Shown: positions 25,115 through 37,013 of the stretch, in pieces
Layout of the letters: each line of letters starts with the position of its first letter
Numbering within the stretch: the stretch's first letter is position 1
Source of the DNA: Rhodocollybia butyracea
Lineage: Eukaryota > Basidiomycota > Agaricomycetes > Agaricales > Omphalotaceae
Direction: 5' to 3'
DNA length: 64,000 bases
Assembly: GCA_015501585.1 (NCBI GenBank)
Contig: JADNRY010000056.1
Coordinates: 1 to 64,000, forward strand
Translations under genes and position numbers: made by a program
Notes under the pieces: model-generated
What the model saw: only the letters and a program-made list of their open reading frames with translations
What the model was told of the DNA's origin: nothing
Database searches by the model: none

Positions 25115-26669
25115 ATGGGAGAAACTCATCAACTGGGTTCACTAGGAAGCAAATTACATGCTGCATTAGCCTCTCGAGAAGCCAGATCTATCCGCAGAAG
25201 GTTACCTGAACCCACTGTGCTCGGAAAACAGTCACTGATCGACTTTACATCTAATGACTACCTTTCGCTCTCGACAAATCCTCTTTTGCGTGCACGGTTT
25301 CTTCAAAAGATTACAGAACCAGAACGAGGACAAGTCCTTGGTTCTACGGGATCGAGACTACTCGTCAATCCTGTTGCACATGATCGTCTAGAACGACGAA
25401 TGGAGGCGGTTTTTACGAGGCCGGGACCAAGGAAACATGACGACATGCCACAGGTCGGGTTACTATTTAACTCAGGCTTTGATGCCAATGTTGCCTTCTA
25501 CACTTGTATCCCTCAGTCTGGAGATGTAGTAATACTGGATGAGTATATACACGCCAGCGTTTGGGATGGTGTTCGTGCATCTCGAGTAGAACAGGACTGC
25601 ATCAAAACTTTCGAGCACAATAGCATCGAGTCACTTTGTTTCGTAATCGATTCACTATCAAACACCGTCGTAGAGCGGCTGCAAACTGGCACCTCGTCTC
25701 TCTTTATCGCAGTCGAATCATTGTACAGTATGGACGGTACTCTTTCTCCGCTACGAGAAATCAACTCCCTCCTCTCAAAATTATTCCCCAAAAACTCATA
25801 TCTGATTGTCGATGAAGCTCATGCTACCGGTATCTACGGTCCTCCTGGTCGCCCGGGATGTGGAAGGGTTAGCCAGCTGGGGCTGGATGGTGGATTAGGC
25901 AGTCGTGTGGGTATAAAAGGGAATGGTATGGACACCAGCGAAGACTGTAGAGTGCTTGCTAGATTACATACTTTTGGAAAAGCTCTGGCTGGCAGTGGCG
26001 GTGAGACTGGATCATTTTCCGTGGTGGGATACTCATGCATCGATATCCAGCAATTCTTTTAACAACCCCACTTCTTACATCTTACCTAATTAACTACGCA
26101 CGCCCACTTATATACACCACCGCTCTTGCCCATCCGAATGTCATCTTGGTAGAGGCTGCCTTTGATTTAATGGTGGATGGAGAAACTGACAAGGTGAATT
26201 AATTATTCTTTTTCGTATTCTCTTTATTGATCGCATTTGTTTTCCCATAACAGCTCTCAACTCACCTTCTCGCTCTCTCGTCGTATCTCATAAGCCTTCT
26301 GCAAACCAGGCTCAATGAGGCCGGAATACCACCAGAGATCATTTCGCTCCCTCCCCATTTTCTCCCCATTTCCACTACCTTACCCTCTTTCGTCCCAACA
26401 CCCATCATTCCTCTCTTACTCCATATCCACGTCCTCTCTCCGCTCACCTTCTTACCCTCGGTATTAATGCCCGTCCAATCACCTGGCCCACCGTTCCACG
26501 TGGCAAGGATCGAGTGAGAGTGTGTCTACACTCAGGAAATACTCGGGAGGATGTCGAAGCACTGGTGAGTGGCGCCGTTGAGTGGGCGCGGACGTGGGCC
26601 GGCGAGAGCAAGCCGAAGGATAGTGGAAGAGAAACTACACGGTCACAGCAGAGTAGAACCAGGCTGTAA
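25115..26669 (+). pseudogene. bioF: 8-amino-7-oxononanoate synthase-like (AONS/BioF) PLP enzyme, apparent 3' frameshift
   Basis: Alpha-oxoamine synthase that condenses pimeloyl thioester with alanine in biotin synthesis (family role). Exons 25115-26000 and 26051-26193, then a third from 26254. Visible are IDFTSNDYLSLS, GSTGSRLL, DEAHATGIYGPPGRPG and the PLP-lysine segment HTFGKALAGSG. This is the BioF branch rather than ALAS or serine palmitoyltransferase, judged by length and N-terminus. Near 26411-26418 the frame coding FVPTPIIP stops matching the family. The expected C-terminal domain (ARPITWP, RVRVCLHSGNT) continues in another frame to TAA at 26667-26669. The uncorrected frame ends at TGA 26515-26517. 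It is either a real 1-nt deletion or an assembly error. The upstream part looks fully conserved, so inactivation would be recent. Confidence 0.85.
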
Positions 26670-28240
26670 AAAACTTGTGACATCATGACTTTCCTATAGA
26701 ACTGTTAACAAATAGAACTATGTTGTACTCTCATCTCATTGTCGCGGTCCGTGGCGGAAAGGTTGTACTCCAAAACAACGCGACTCCATGATTGACTTGA
26801 GAGCCTTAGGACCATATGAGTGCTCGGAAGTCATAAAAATCACACTGTTTCGTTCAGATGTGCAATGTTAATGATGAAAGTTACACCGGAATTCTTGCGG
26901 CTCATGTATATTTTAAGCTCGTCGTCGAGAATAATGCTCAGTGGAAATTGTCATGTATCAACTAAACTTGAAGCGCGTCTTCATTTCCCTGGTCGCCTTA
27001 GGGCTCCCCTCGGTCTCCGCTCTTGCTTTCCCGGGGCGTTGGCTTTGGATCAATAGCAACAGGAGGGTCCACCCCTTTCGTTGTCACTAGTCTCGCTGAC
27101 TCCGGCACTGGAACATTCCGCGACGCCGTCAGTGAGTCTGGTAGGAACATCACCTTCGCTGTTAGTGGATATATCGTCCTCGAATCTCCCGTCTCACTCT
27201 CCAGTGACCTCACTATCAACGGCCAAACCGCACCCTCTCCAGGTATCGGTGTCATGGGACGGGAGGTCTCTGCTAGTTCACAATCCAACATAATCATTAG
27301 AGGGTTACGGATGCGTCAAGGGAGTCTTGAGACGGACGATGGCAAAAGCGCTTTCAACATGGGCGACGCTAGCAATATCATTCTAGATCACTGCAGCGTC
27401 GCCTACGGCGTATTCGATAGTGTCGACGCTGTGGGAGCAGTGAATGTTACAGTCTCGAATTCCATTATTGCCTTGCCCATTGGCCAGCAGTTTGGGGCTC
27501 ACCTCGAGACCGGACCAGCCACTTGGTACGCTAACCTATGGGTTAGTGCACACAATCGCCAGCCACTAACCAAAGCCAATACCCAGTACATCAATAATGT
27601 AAGTCGTCACTTGAACGCTATTCTTATCGAATTAGTTTTTTATTTTTTTATGCTTGAAGGTTGTATACAACTATCAAGCTGGGTACACGGTTGCCAATAC
27701 CGGTGGTGTCTTTTCGCATGACATCATCAATAACTACTTCATCACTGGACCCAGTACGACAAGCCCATCTGATGATTATTTCCAAATTGATGATAACCAG
27801 AGTGCTTTCGCGAGCGGGAACCTTCTAGATAGCAATAACGATGGAGTGTTGAATGGTGTCGCCGCCAACACGATTGGCAGTGCGGCTGTTTTGAGCGAAC
27901 CTTGGGCTTCGACGTCGCTCAGTATTGCCAGCCTCAGTGCTGCGGAGGCATTCGCCTCCGTGATAGCTAATGTTGGCGCTTCACCTCGGGACGAAGTCGA
28001 CACATTTATTGTTTCGACTGTGCAATCTCTGGGAACTGTTGGTTCAATTATTACCAACCAGGATAGCACTGGCCTTTCTAATGACGGATATGGAACCCTT
28101 TGAATGTTCCAGCCGAAAGAATAGTTTATATCTCAGAAAAGGGAATGTTTCTCTTTTCTGCCTTGCACCTAGTTTGGCCCAGTGATAATTGATTTACTTA
28201 CACTTACGTATCTTGGTGCAGTCAAACCTGTGCATTGCAA
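26478..28240. repeat. Tandem segmental duplication, left unit
   Basis: This unit spans the BioF 3' end, its spacer and PL1 copy A. It recurs at about 28768-30550 with period near 2.26-2.29 kb. Matching landmarks are ATCACCTGGCC...AAGGATCGAGT (26478/28768), GAAAGTTA..CCGGAATT (26876/29130), the lyase genes, and GTGCAGTCAAA (28218/30521) downstream. Confidence 0.8.
26953..28103 (+). pseudogene. PL1 pectate-lyase-like gene, copy A, frameshifted
   Basis: Nearly identical to the intact copy B at 29208-30358. Two exons (26953-27598, 27660-28103) encode a secreted PL1 parallel beta-helix protein. Just after the signal peptide, at about 27034, the sequence lacks two bases present in copy B (CCGGGGCGTTGG versus CCGGGGGCGGTTGG). 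The signal peptide is therefore out of frame with the rest. Two extra codons also lie in the signal sequence. The downstream frame is otherwise open, so an in-frame product could only start internally and would lack a signal peptide. The low divergence suggests a young duplicate that lost function recently, or a sequencing error. Confidence 0.85.
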
Positions 28241-28767
28241 TGACAGTGCTTCTTTTTCTTGGCATGCAACTCCATATCCGATTAAATAACAATGCGGTAT
28301 GAAACGATGCCAAATCGTGTCGTGAAGAAGTGAGGAAAGATAAATAGGGTTGGTGGTGTTAACGAGTAAAGTAACTGTTTGACAATAAGTCGACGGAGAA
28401 TGACTGCTGTTTAGAAAAATACGCCGCTGTGAAGAATCGAAAACAGAATACTTAAACTTGATGGACCAAGAGGGCCGGGACCTACAAGGCTTGACTGGAG
28501 ACCTTCGTGTGGTTTCATGCAAAATGCACAGCTAAGCACACACAAAGAACCACATATGTCTCGGCCCCTCAGTGATTGGCTAAAAACACCAATGAAATGA
28601 TGAAGAAATGATGCATGGCCCTCCAACTTGGCAGACGCGTCGACTATGTCTTTGTTCACACGCAAGCAGTGTGCTTGATCTTGCCTACAGGAGTGGGGCG
28701 TTCAAGGTCTCGCACTTGTGGCTTAAGTGGCAGGCTAAGACTTCCGAAGCGGCTTGAAACAGCTGGA

Positions 28768-30550
28768 ATCATCACCTGGCCACTGTTCCACATGGTAAGG
28801 ATCGAGTAAGAGGCAGGTAAAAACGGTGGTGAGCGCGGTTGTTGAGTGCGGTGAGAAGTTGGCAAATGATAGCAGTCTCAGCAGACTTGATAGCAGCCGC
28901 AACAGAAACCTCGTGAGTTCACATGGCGGACCGTGGCGGAAAAATGCGAACTCACAAACAACCATCACGATTCCAAGACTGGAATCATGTAAATGTCAAA
29001 TTCCCTTGGGAGACACGAGCCTGAGGCTTATTGCAGGTTTGGGACCGGTGCTGAATCCGAGAATCTACCTGATGTGCCTACGGCCAAATCACTCTGTTCA
29101 ATCCCCAGTCGATGCACCAAGTCAAATGATGAAAGTTATACCGGAATTTCTGCGCCTAAGGGATATAATACGCTTGTCGTCAAGTATAATGCTCAGTGGA
29201 AATTGTCATGTATCAACTAAAGCGCGTAGTCATTTCCCTGGTCGCCTTGGGGCTCCCCTCGGTCTCTGCACTCGCTTTCCCGGGGGCGGTTGGCTTTGGA
29301 TCAATAGCAACAGGAGGGACCACCCCTTTCGTTGTCACTAGTCTCGCTGACTCCGGCACTGGAACATTCCGCGACGCCGTCAGTGAGTCTGGAAGGAACA
29401 TCACTTTCGCTGTCAGTGGATATATCGTCCTCGAATCTCCTGTCTCACTCTCCAGTGACATCACCATCAACGGCCAAACCGCACCCTCTCCAGGTATCGG
29501 TGTCATGGGGCGGGAGGTCTCTGCTAGTTCAAAGACCAACATAATCATCAGAGGGCTACGGATGCGTCAAGGGAGTCTTGAGACGGACGATGGCAAAAGT
29601 GCTTTCAACATGGGCGACGCCAGCAATATCATTCTAGATCATTGCAGTGTCGCCTACGGCGTATTCGATAGTGTCGACGCTGTGGGAGCAGTGAATGTTA
29701 CAGTCTCGAATTCCATTATTGCTTTGCCCATTGGTCAGCAGTTTGGGGCTCACCTCGAGACCGGACCAGCCACTTGGTACGCTAACCTATGGGTTAGTGC
29801 ACATAATCGCCAGCCACTAACCAAAGCCAATACCCAGTACATCAATAATGTAAGTCGTCTTGCCAAGCACCACTCGTATCGAATTTTTTTTTTACTTTTT
29901 TTTCGTGCTTGAAGGTTGTATACAACTATCAAGCTGGGTACACGGTTGCCAATACCGGCGGTGTCTTTTCGCATGACATTATAAACAATTACTTCATCAC
30001 TGGTCCCAGTACAACAAGCCCATCTGATGATTATTTCCAAATCGACGACAACCAAAGTGCCTTTGCGAGCGGGAACCTTCTAGATAGTAACAAAGATGGA
30101 GTGTTGAATGGTGTCGCTGCTAACACAATTGGTAGTGCGATTATTTTGAGCAAACCTTGGGCATCGACTTCACTCAGCATTGCTACCCTTACCGCTGCGG
30201 AGGCCTACGCATCCGTGATAGCCAATGTTGGCGCTTCGCCTCGGGACGAAGTCGATACATTTATTGTTTCGACTGTAGAATCCCTAGGGAAAGTCGGTTC
30301 GATCATTACTAACCAGGATAGCACTGGCCTATCTAATAACGGATACGGGACCCTTTGAATCCTTGTGCCTTCGTGGTAATAGGAGCCGAAAGATTAGCTG
30401 TTCTTAACGTAGTACTCAGTTTAAGTTTCGGGAATTTTTCTCGCTGCGGCACTTTGAAGTTTGGACGATGTAGTACTATGTACTAAGCACTTTGAATATT
30501 TCTAGCAGCATTCAAACTAGTGCAGTCAAAGCTGTACATTGTATTGGTAG
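28768..30550. repeat. Tandem segmental duplication, right unit
   Basis: Second copy of the unit described at 26478. Its start is a non-coding, mutated scrap of the BioF last exon, which fixes the order of events: BioF plus lyase were already adjacent before duplication. The spacer is diverged while the lyase exons are highly conserved. Confidence 0.8.
29208..30358 (+). CDS. Secreted polysaccharide lyase family 1 (pectate-lyase-like) protein, copy B
   Basis: Putative plant cell wall pectin lyase, secreted. Two exons (29208-29849, 29915-30358) give 361 residues. A clear signal peptide (MYQLKRVVISLVALG... ending ALA) precedes FPGAVGFGSIATGG. Then come the conserved TSLADSGTGTFRDAVSES, a TINGQTAPSPG turn, IIIRGLRMRQGS, NIILDHCSVAYG and NNVVYNY strands of the beta-helix. 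These match the fungal PL1 pectate-lyase superfamily type with FRDAVSE. Residues DHCS and RMRQ align with the family's active-site/calcium region, by memory of the fold. The intron at 29850-29914 has a long T-rich tract. It is the intact member of a tandem pair. Confidence 0.9.
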
Positions 30551-32126
30551 CAGCATTCAAACTTGCGAGTGTGGGCCACCGCGCTGCGCGCGTGGCAGGT
30601 ACGAGTCCTGTAATTTGCTAGTAACAGAGTGGAGACTATACTTTGCAGTATATTGCAAGCAGAGGGCAAGTATGTATCTGGTCCTACTAGTGACATACTC
30701 ATAATTGATATTTCTGATACTCAGGTTCTCTTACCACCATTACTCATGTAACATGAGTATCATCGGGCAAAGCGACTCATCGCACGGTTTATTCTTTGAT
30801 CCTGTACTTTAGTCTATGTTTTGTACACTGTTTCATGTATGCGTGTGATGCGCGGAAGTATATCTTTTTACTTATATTTGTACTTACGTTGTAGCGCCTC
30901 CCCTTGGCAGAGTGTTCTCTTAACTCTGAGGTGAGCTTACTGTAACTTCGTTAGGTATATTTATAAAGTGCTCTTTCAATTCTGAGCTTAAGCCTACTGT
31001 AACTTCATTAGCTCTTACAACTCATGCCATGGTAGAATACTCTACCCTGTGAATCAAGTATGCAGGATACAAAATAGCTATGTAGTACTGGACTAAAATA
31101 TGAGCCTATAAGTGATTCAGTTGCTTGCAATAGTGACCAATGCTATCTCAGTATCTAGGAAGCATGCAGTGCACACAAAGCAAAAGTTTAAAGCTGAGGA
31201 AGTGAGTGGGGGTCAATACCAGTGAACATCAACCAAGCGGAAATAGGCATAATGAAAACTTTGTACACATCATCTAGCCTTGATGTACTAGTTGACATGG
31301 TCACCCAACTTGCTCTACTTGTGAGGGTCTAGTGACTAGTCAGATCGCATATAGTTCGTATATTGAACCAACCACGGATATAAATGACTGGCCAATCATG
31401 GAAATTAAGTAAATTAAACGCCGCGCAGAAAAGAAGCATCACATCGCATCACAGAAGAGGTGCACAGCCAAGAATAAAACGGCATTCAAGAAGATTGCGG
31501 AAATGAGAGATATAAGAGCATACCAAAAATTAATGCAGATTGATGCAGGAGAAGCTTGAGAACCAGCAGTAACAGAATGGTGATATCATTGCACAGTATT
31601 GGTTGCTAAAACAGACCCAAGATGAAGAGCAATTGAGAGGAAAGTGGCGGCAAACGAAGACAAAAAGTTAGCCAGGAACAAGAGTGAGTAATAGATCACA
31701 GGCCAGATGCTTTGACCTTCCAAATATATTGAAAAAAATCTCCTTATTGGGACAACCCGATTGGGAAAAGGACAGCCTAAAACGGTCCAGATTCCCACGG
31801 GAAACCGGCCATAAGGACGAGCCTTCATTTCATTCAGGACTTGTAACTAGTGCAGTCAAAGCTGTACATCGTATTGGTAACACATGAGGGAAAGATGTAA
31901 TAAAACAATACCAAAAACCTTGTTACACAGTACAAGAAAAACCAAGTTGGAGGTTGGTTTGTGGCCGCCGCTTGTCGGCCATGCCCCTCCATGCCCTCTC
32001 CAACTCCTATTCAAGTGTGTAGGATTGTTTGTTTTTGTTTGTTCTTGTTCCATGTCCCACATTTCAAATGTCTACTGTCCAGTGCTCGAGGGACTTCCGT
32101 ATTTCAGGATACAACCCAACAAGAAC
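30551..32126. other. Repeat-rich spacer, no gene supported
   Basis: Downstream of the lyase duplicate. The word CTAGTGCAGTCAAAGCTGTA occurs at about 30519 and again at about 31847, with a diverged form at 28218. The intervening 1.3 kb may be an insertion between duplicated flanks. No intact transposase or LTR pair was seen. Confidence 0.4.
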
Positions 32127-33751
32127 ATGGCCGATGTTGTGGAGAAATTTGTCTCCTTATCTCCACGGTTTGCGCAATACCCTTCTAGAGTTGTTTTGGC
32201 CTACTCAGTGAGTTCCTGCAGGCACCCCGGAGCAAGAACTCAATCACGATCTTAAAGGTGCATATCATCGATTAGCAGTTTCGTTAATCACCTGACACCT
32301 CTACAGCTTGTTTCAATGCGATTAGGGAGGGGAATTTTGCATCATCTCTGTCCGGCGCAACAGATAACCCTGTTCAGCTCAGGAAAGAACAAGAAACACA
32401 TCCTATCTACAATGGTTTTCCATTCTCTGCCACCAGCCCGCCTATTACTATCTTTGAGCCTGCTTTTGCTCAGGCAAAACACGAACTTTCCAATTTCAAT
32501 GAGATCAATAACGACCTATCCATGACTGTGCTAGTCGGACAATTTATCACAGTTTCAAATCGTATCTATGACGATGAAAATGAATGGGAATTGGCAATAT
32601 GTGGGACTCTAGAGATGCTCTTGGATGTAAAACTCACACAGAAAGTGGTTATGCATAAGGAGAATAGCAGCATGAAAGCTACAGAAGCAGATGCTGCAAA
32701 TGTAGTATTTGTGTTTGAGACATTGATGACGAATGTGAAGTGTCTTCCGGTTCACGTTGAGTGTAAAAATCTTCTTGGGTGTTCTGGCGATGCTACACTC
32801 CAAAGTAATCTATCCTTGCGAATGTTTCAGAGCGCTACGCCGGTATGTCAGATGTCATTTTCACCTTTTGTGCTAGATATGGATTTAACAACGATGCATC
32901 CAGTTCCGCTCGGTTTTAGACCTTTCCCACTGCCCATGTCTACATGTGGGTGTAATGGGACAACACATTCAGTTCGCTGGATCTGTCTACACAGACTGCT
33001 TTGCATCTCAAGAGCTCACCGATATCATTACACTTGTCGGAAATCCATACTACGATGATCTAGTCCCCTGCCTCTCCAAAATATTCACTGTTATCCAAAA
33101 AACTATGAAGGCTTTGGTTAAGCACTACCAAGAACTTGATCCAGCCGCATGGAGATCTGTTCAGTGTATCCTTCCTCGCTCTACCTATGCTTCCCCCAAC
33201 TCAACTCTTCCTCTTGAGCTTCATTTTGAAGGACGCTACAGATACCCTGGTATTGATACTGACAAATATTCTTGATCGAGGTCTCTTTACCAAGCAAGAT
33301 TGTCCTCGGGAAAGCAAGTGCTGGTAAAATTTTGCTCTCCATACTCTTCAGAGGTGCACGCTATTCTCGCTCAAGTGAATTTTGCCCCAAAATTCCTTTA
33401 TTGCACTAAGCTCACGGGTGGAGTAACGATGATTGTCATGGGGCTGCTTACCTCGGCTGAACACTGGGAAAATTCTGCCGCAGTCTTCTTGGGAAAGCTT
33501 TTCCCAAAGTGTGTGGTTGAGAAGGTGTCTAAGGCGCTTGCAATTCTGCATACAAATAATTTGGTGTTTGGTGATATGAGAAGGCCCAACGTAATGGTTT
33601 GACAAAAGAAGTCAGGTAATAGCAATGGAATGGAGATTGATGAAGATTGGGAGGTGAACCTAGTTGACTTTGAGTTCAGTGGGCAACAAGGTGAAACACG
33701 CTATCCTGCTTTGCTAAACACTGGCATTGAGTGGGTGGAAGGAGTTCAGCC
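32127..33751 (+). pseudogene. Decayed REase-like plus protein-kinase-like gene (Crinkler-type architecture)
   Basis: Fragments in order resemble the fungal family in which an endonuclease-fold domain precedes a kinase-like domain, as in Crinkler-type effectors. Near 32690-32780 there is an acidic strand (VVFVFE) followed by PVHVECKN, an E-x-K motif of the REase fold. At 33300-33750 there is a kinase-like part with a VLVKF lysine, a catalytic-loop-like VFGDMRRPN and LVDFEFSG in the DFG position. Breaks are a frame change around 32900-33000, an in-frame TGA at 33273-33275 and another at 33600-33602. A hAT element is inserted at 33752. Expression or activity is unlikely. The function of intact relatives in mushrooms is not established. 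Confidence 0.65.
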
Positions 33752-33952
33752 TAGTGTTGGGGCCGGGTCAGGTCAGAGGCCCTGTGGTCGGGTTGGGTTG
33801 GGTCAGGTTGGGTTGGGTTGGGTTGGGTCAGGGTCTGGCCCAGGGCCACTCCTAAAAAGGAAATGGTTGAGAATTAGCTGGACTCTCAGCTAAAATTGTC
33901 TCTCCTTTGATTCCTCTGCCCCAACTTGGTGTTTAGTAAGGCTAGGGACCAC

Positions 33953-34482
33953 TACTGTATAGTTTTCGACCAACTGTTCAGTCACAGGTCACGACAGCCC
34001 AAAATGAACTGTTCACAGCATAGTGTGTTGTGAACACCGTGACCACCAGAACAAAAAACCTCTAAATTGGCTCTAATGTTACCGCTAGGAGCGTAAAATC
34101 ACTCAATGCTCAGGCCCAGGCTCCAAATCCATCCCCTGATACAGTTGACAGCTTTCATGCTAGCAGCTCTACATTTGAGTCCAATTAGGATCCATCGTGT
34201 TTGTAAGTAGACACGTCAACTCCAAAATTTTTTGTTCCACTAAGTATTAGGATATGATAAGATAGGTTACTTTGTTGCAATGACCATGAACTGCTTCCGC
34301 AACATGGGCATTACTCGGACATGCAAGCCGGACCCGTTAGCCTGTTCACGCAGCTACAATTCATGGTCAGTGAACTGTTCATGACCTGGTCACAGGTCAC
34401 TGGCATCTGTGAACACCAAAAATAGTGAACAGGACAGGTCACAGGTCACAGGCTGTGAACAGTTGGTCGAAACTATACAGTA
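33953..34482. mobile_element. Small TIR element nested in the hAT element
   Basis: The left TIR CTGTATAGTTTTCGACCAAC (from 33955) is matched by its inverted copy ending at 34480. TA flanks each end (33953-33954; 34481-34482), as Tc1/mariner-type elements leave. The interior has many GTGAACA/TGTTCAC and CACAGGTCAC words in both orientations. There is no coding frame. Confidence 0.7.
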
Positions 34483-34732
34483 TGATGATAGTAAACAGGT
34501 CATGACCTTATCTGAAATGGTTCATACTAGTTACTCCTTCAATGAAAATCCCAAGCAGAATAACTTCATTACAGCCAATAGAGTTAGATACTGTACTATG
34601 TCTGTTGGAGATATTGATGTCAGGTGAGCAATCGGTATTGCTCGCCAAAGTTTCTCCTGTGGAGCTTGTTAGTTTTACTCTGTGTTTTATTGTATATTTT
34701 GCCGTATATTATGCTGTCTATTTGTTAAACCT

Positions 34733-34899
34733 AGAGGAAGTGACCTAGTCGAGCCCGAGATATCCGGGCCGGTTATTACTTTAGATAACGGCGTATCTTA
34801 ACCTTATCCCGCTAGCTTCTATCACTCGATACTGCAATACACAGTATCTACGAGCTATTATACCAGTCCACAGGACTCTAAACCTTTACAGGTTTAACA
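34733..34899 (+). repeat. 5' LTR of a copia-like element
   Basis: Starts TGTTAAACC and ends GGTTTAACA, so the LTR has perfect short inverted ends. Immediately after it, GGTTATGGGCCC resembles the internal-tRNA-iMet primer-binding site used by copia elements. Confidence 0.7.
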
Positions 34900-36029
34900 G
34901 GTTATGGGCCCCGGGAGCCTTAGTTATCCACTGCTTTGCTATACACCCAGGGAAAACCCAGGGAACCCCTATCTCCGACTTCTTTGAATCTTGGGATATC
35001 GCTGCACTGTTCAAAAGCGATTTATCTTCGCTTTCTAATGCTCCTATAACCACACCAATACATCTATTGGATGCATGGATATCATCTTTCCTCAATCTTC
35101 CCTCCTCACTTGGAGAAAGCCTTATCCAAATTCGTCCAACTTATCTCAGATTCTGGAATATCGCTATCTTATGCAGAAGCAATTCATTCTCGCTTTCTAA
35201 TGCTCCAGTCTCGCTCCAATCAGTCCAGAAATATCTGAAATATCACCTGGTCTCAAACACCCTATTCAAAACCCTAACTATAACCTTACAGCTCTGATGG
35301 AGACACTCCTACATCTAACACAGACAGTATCGCTCCCTCAGATGCTGACAATGTCTGGAGCAACCACTTACTTGTTATCACGCTAAATGATCACTTAAAA
35401 TGATCACTGACCATCCAGAGAAAGGGGGAACTTGATTCATACTCAATTCTCCTGATGGTCTCTAGCCTACATATTTGCCAGAATAGCTCTTTATAATCAC
35501 ATCTACTAGTCATCAGTACCAGAAGTCTATCCCAGACTTCTTCCTCTCCACACTCCATCCAAAACAAACCCTAACTTAACAAACCCTAATTGGTGGAGAC
35601 TCTGACTACCGAGTACTAACACTACTCCACCCAAAACCCTAACTTTGCAAACCCTATTTGGTCCACCGAGTGCGTGATGTCTAACGTGCACTCCAGCATC
35701 TGAAGGGCACACATGTGACTCAACTAAACCTAACTACACATGGGACGACTCAATCAAACCTGACTTCTGCCCCTCTTGGATGTCCTTCTCCTCCTCTGGC
35801 ATCCATCAGGTCTCAAAATATCACCTTTCTCCCCCCCAAAAAAACACCACCTCTCTTCATCATTGCTTCTTCATAATTAAGGAACCTCTTTCTCTTGTTC
35901 CCGCCAATTCCTTGAAGGTTCTCTCATTGAACTTCCTGGCCAAGGCCATATCTCCATATCTTCCATGCATACTAAACATTGGTCAAGGGGGGGAGACCTG
36001 CACAGTGACCATTGTCCAACCTAGCTGAA

Positions 36030-36440
36030 GTCGCACAACTGAAAGTCACATGTTACAATGTCTCACTCCTTCTAAACAACCTAACCAAAGTCAAACACTG
36101 AAGGTCGCATGCTATGACATCTCATTCCTTCATGAACATTGTCTTCGGATGACTCCAACCTAACTACTGAAGGTCGCACGCTATGACGTCCCATTCCTTC
36201 TAAACATTATAATCTCCATACTGGAGTTGAAGAGTTGGGCATAATCCGCCTTCGAGTGTAACCCACCTTCAAGCATAACCTTCCATTGGGCATAATCCGC
36301 CTTCAAGTGCACAATCAAAGAGTCAAGCGTAACCCACCTTTGGGCATAATCCGCCTTTGAGTGTACATTGAAGAGTTGAATGTAACCCACCTTGGAACAT
36401 AATTTGCCATTGAGCATAATCTGCCACTGAGCGATAACTA
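36030..36440. repeat. Degenerate tandem repeats inside the copia-like interior
   Basis: Three copies of a roughly 75-base unit around CTGAAGGTCGCA..GCTATGAC..TCATTCCTTC (36030-36195) are followed by several copies of a unit around GGGCATAATCCGCCTT..GTAACCCACCTT (36235-36430). Translated frames here are artefacts. Confidence 0.75.
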
Positions 36441-36832
36441 TAACCTGCCATTGAGCATGACCTATCCCTGCATTTTAGCTGGAATTGAACAACTGCTAAG
36501 TGACCATAATCTATCTTTACACTTGCATCACTGACTTAACACTAAGCAAATGTATCCCTCCGTTTTTTTTCACTTTGGGGTATCCAACTTGGTTATGCAA
36601 AGGATGTAATAACTCTGGGACATTGGTGCGCTGAGGTCACACTCAGTAGCATGGGTTTTTTGGTGATTTGGGTACTGAGGAGTGCCTCTTTCACTGTCCC
36701 AAGTTTTGCAAGAGCCTGAGGGTCACAGTGCGGTTACGCCTGTAATGAAAACTTTCCTTGGTGCGAGTTCAGCACATTCCATTATATTTCTTACTTATAA
36801 TTGACTCGTACTCGACGGCGGTCAAGGGGGGG

Positions 36833-37013
36833 TGTTAAACCTAGAGGAAGTGACCTAGTCGATAGGCCCGCTATTCTCCGTAGCTGTGCTGCTGTAGCCT
36901 ATTTAAGGTAGCTTAGAATATTATTTTCCCCTGCATGTTTGCTAGGGCTTTCTGCTATTAGACTGGAGTGAACGTTGAGCTTATTCAACGGGCTTGTTTA
37001 ATTCACTCCAACA
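36833..37013 (+). repeat. 3' LTR of the copia-like element
   Basis: Begins TGTTAAACCTAGAGGAAGTG like the 5' LTR. The right border is set at CCAACA (37013) but is uncertain because the LTRs diverge after about 30 bases. Confidence 0.5.

Larger units (their letters stand above)
34733..37013 (+). mobile_element. Gutted copia-like LTR retrotransposon nested in the hAT element
   Basis: The 5' LTR and PBS are at 34733-34911. A polypurine tract (CAAGGGGGGG, about 36823-36832) sits directly before a second TGTTAAACC at 36833. The 2-kb interior has no reverse transcriptase, integrase or protease frame. It carries non-coding tandem repeats (CATAATCCGCC-type at 36230-36440; GGTCGCA-GCTATGAC type at 36030-36190) and short AAACCCTAA words. 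Only the first 30 bases of the LTRs are identical, so the LTRs have diverged or come from related elements. No flush target duplication was found. Confidence 0.65.

Noticed and set aside
35520..35670. AAACCCTAA repeats as telomere sequence
   Set aside because: Only a few separated copies inside the copia-like interior. They are much less regular than the 38181 array.
36181..36417. 78-residue repetitive minus-strand frame
   Set aside because: Translation of degenerate non-coding tandem repeats inside the LTR element.
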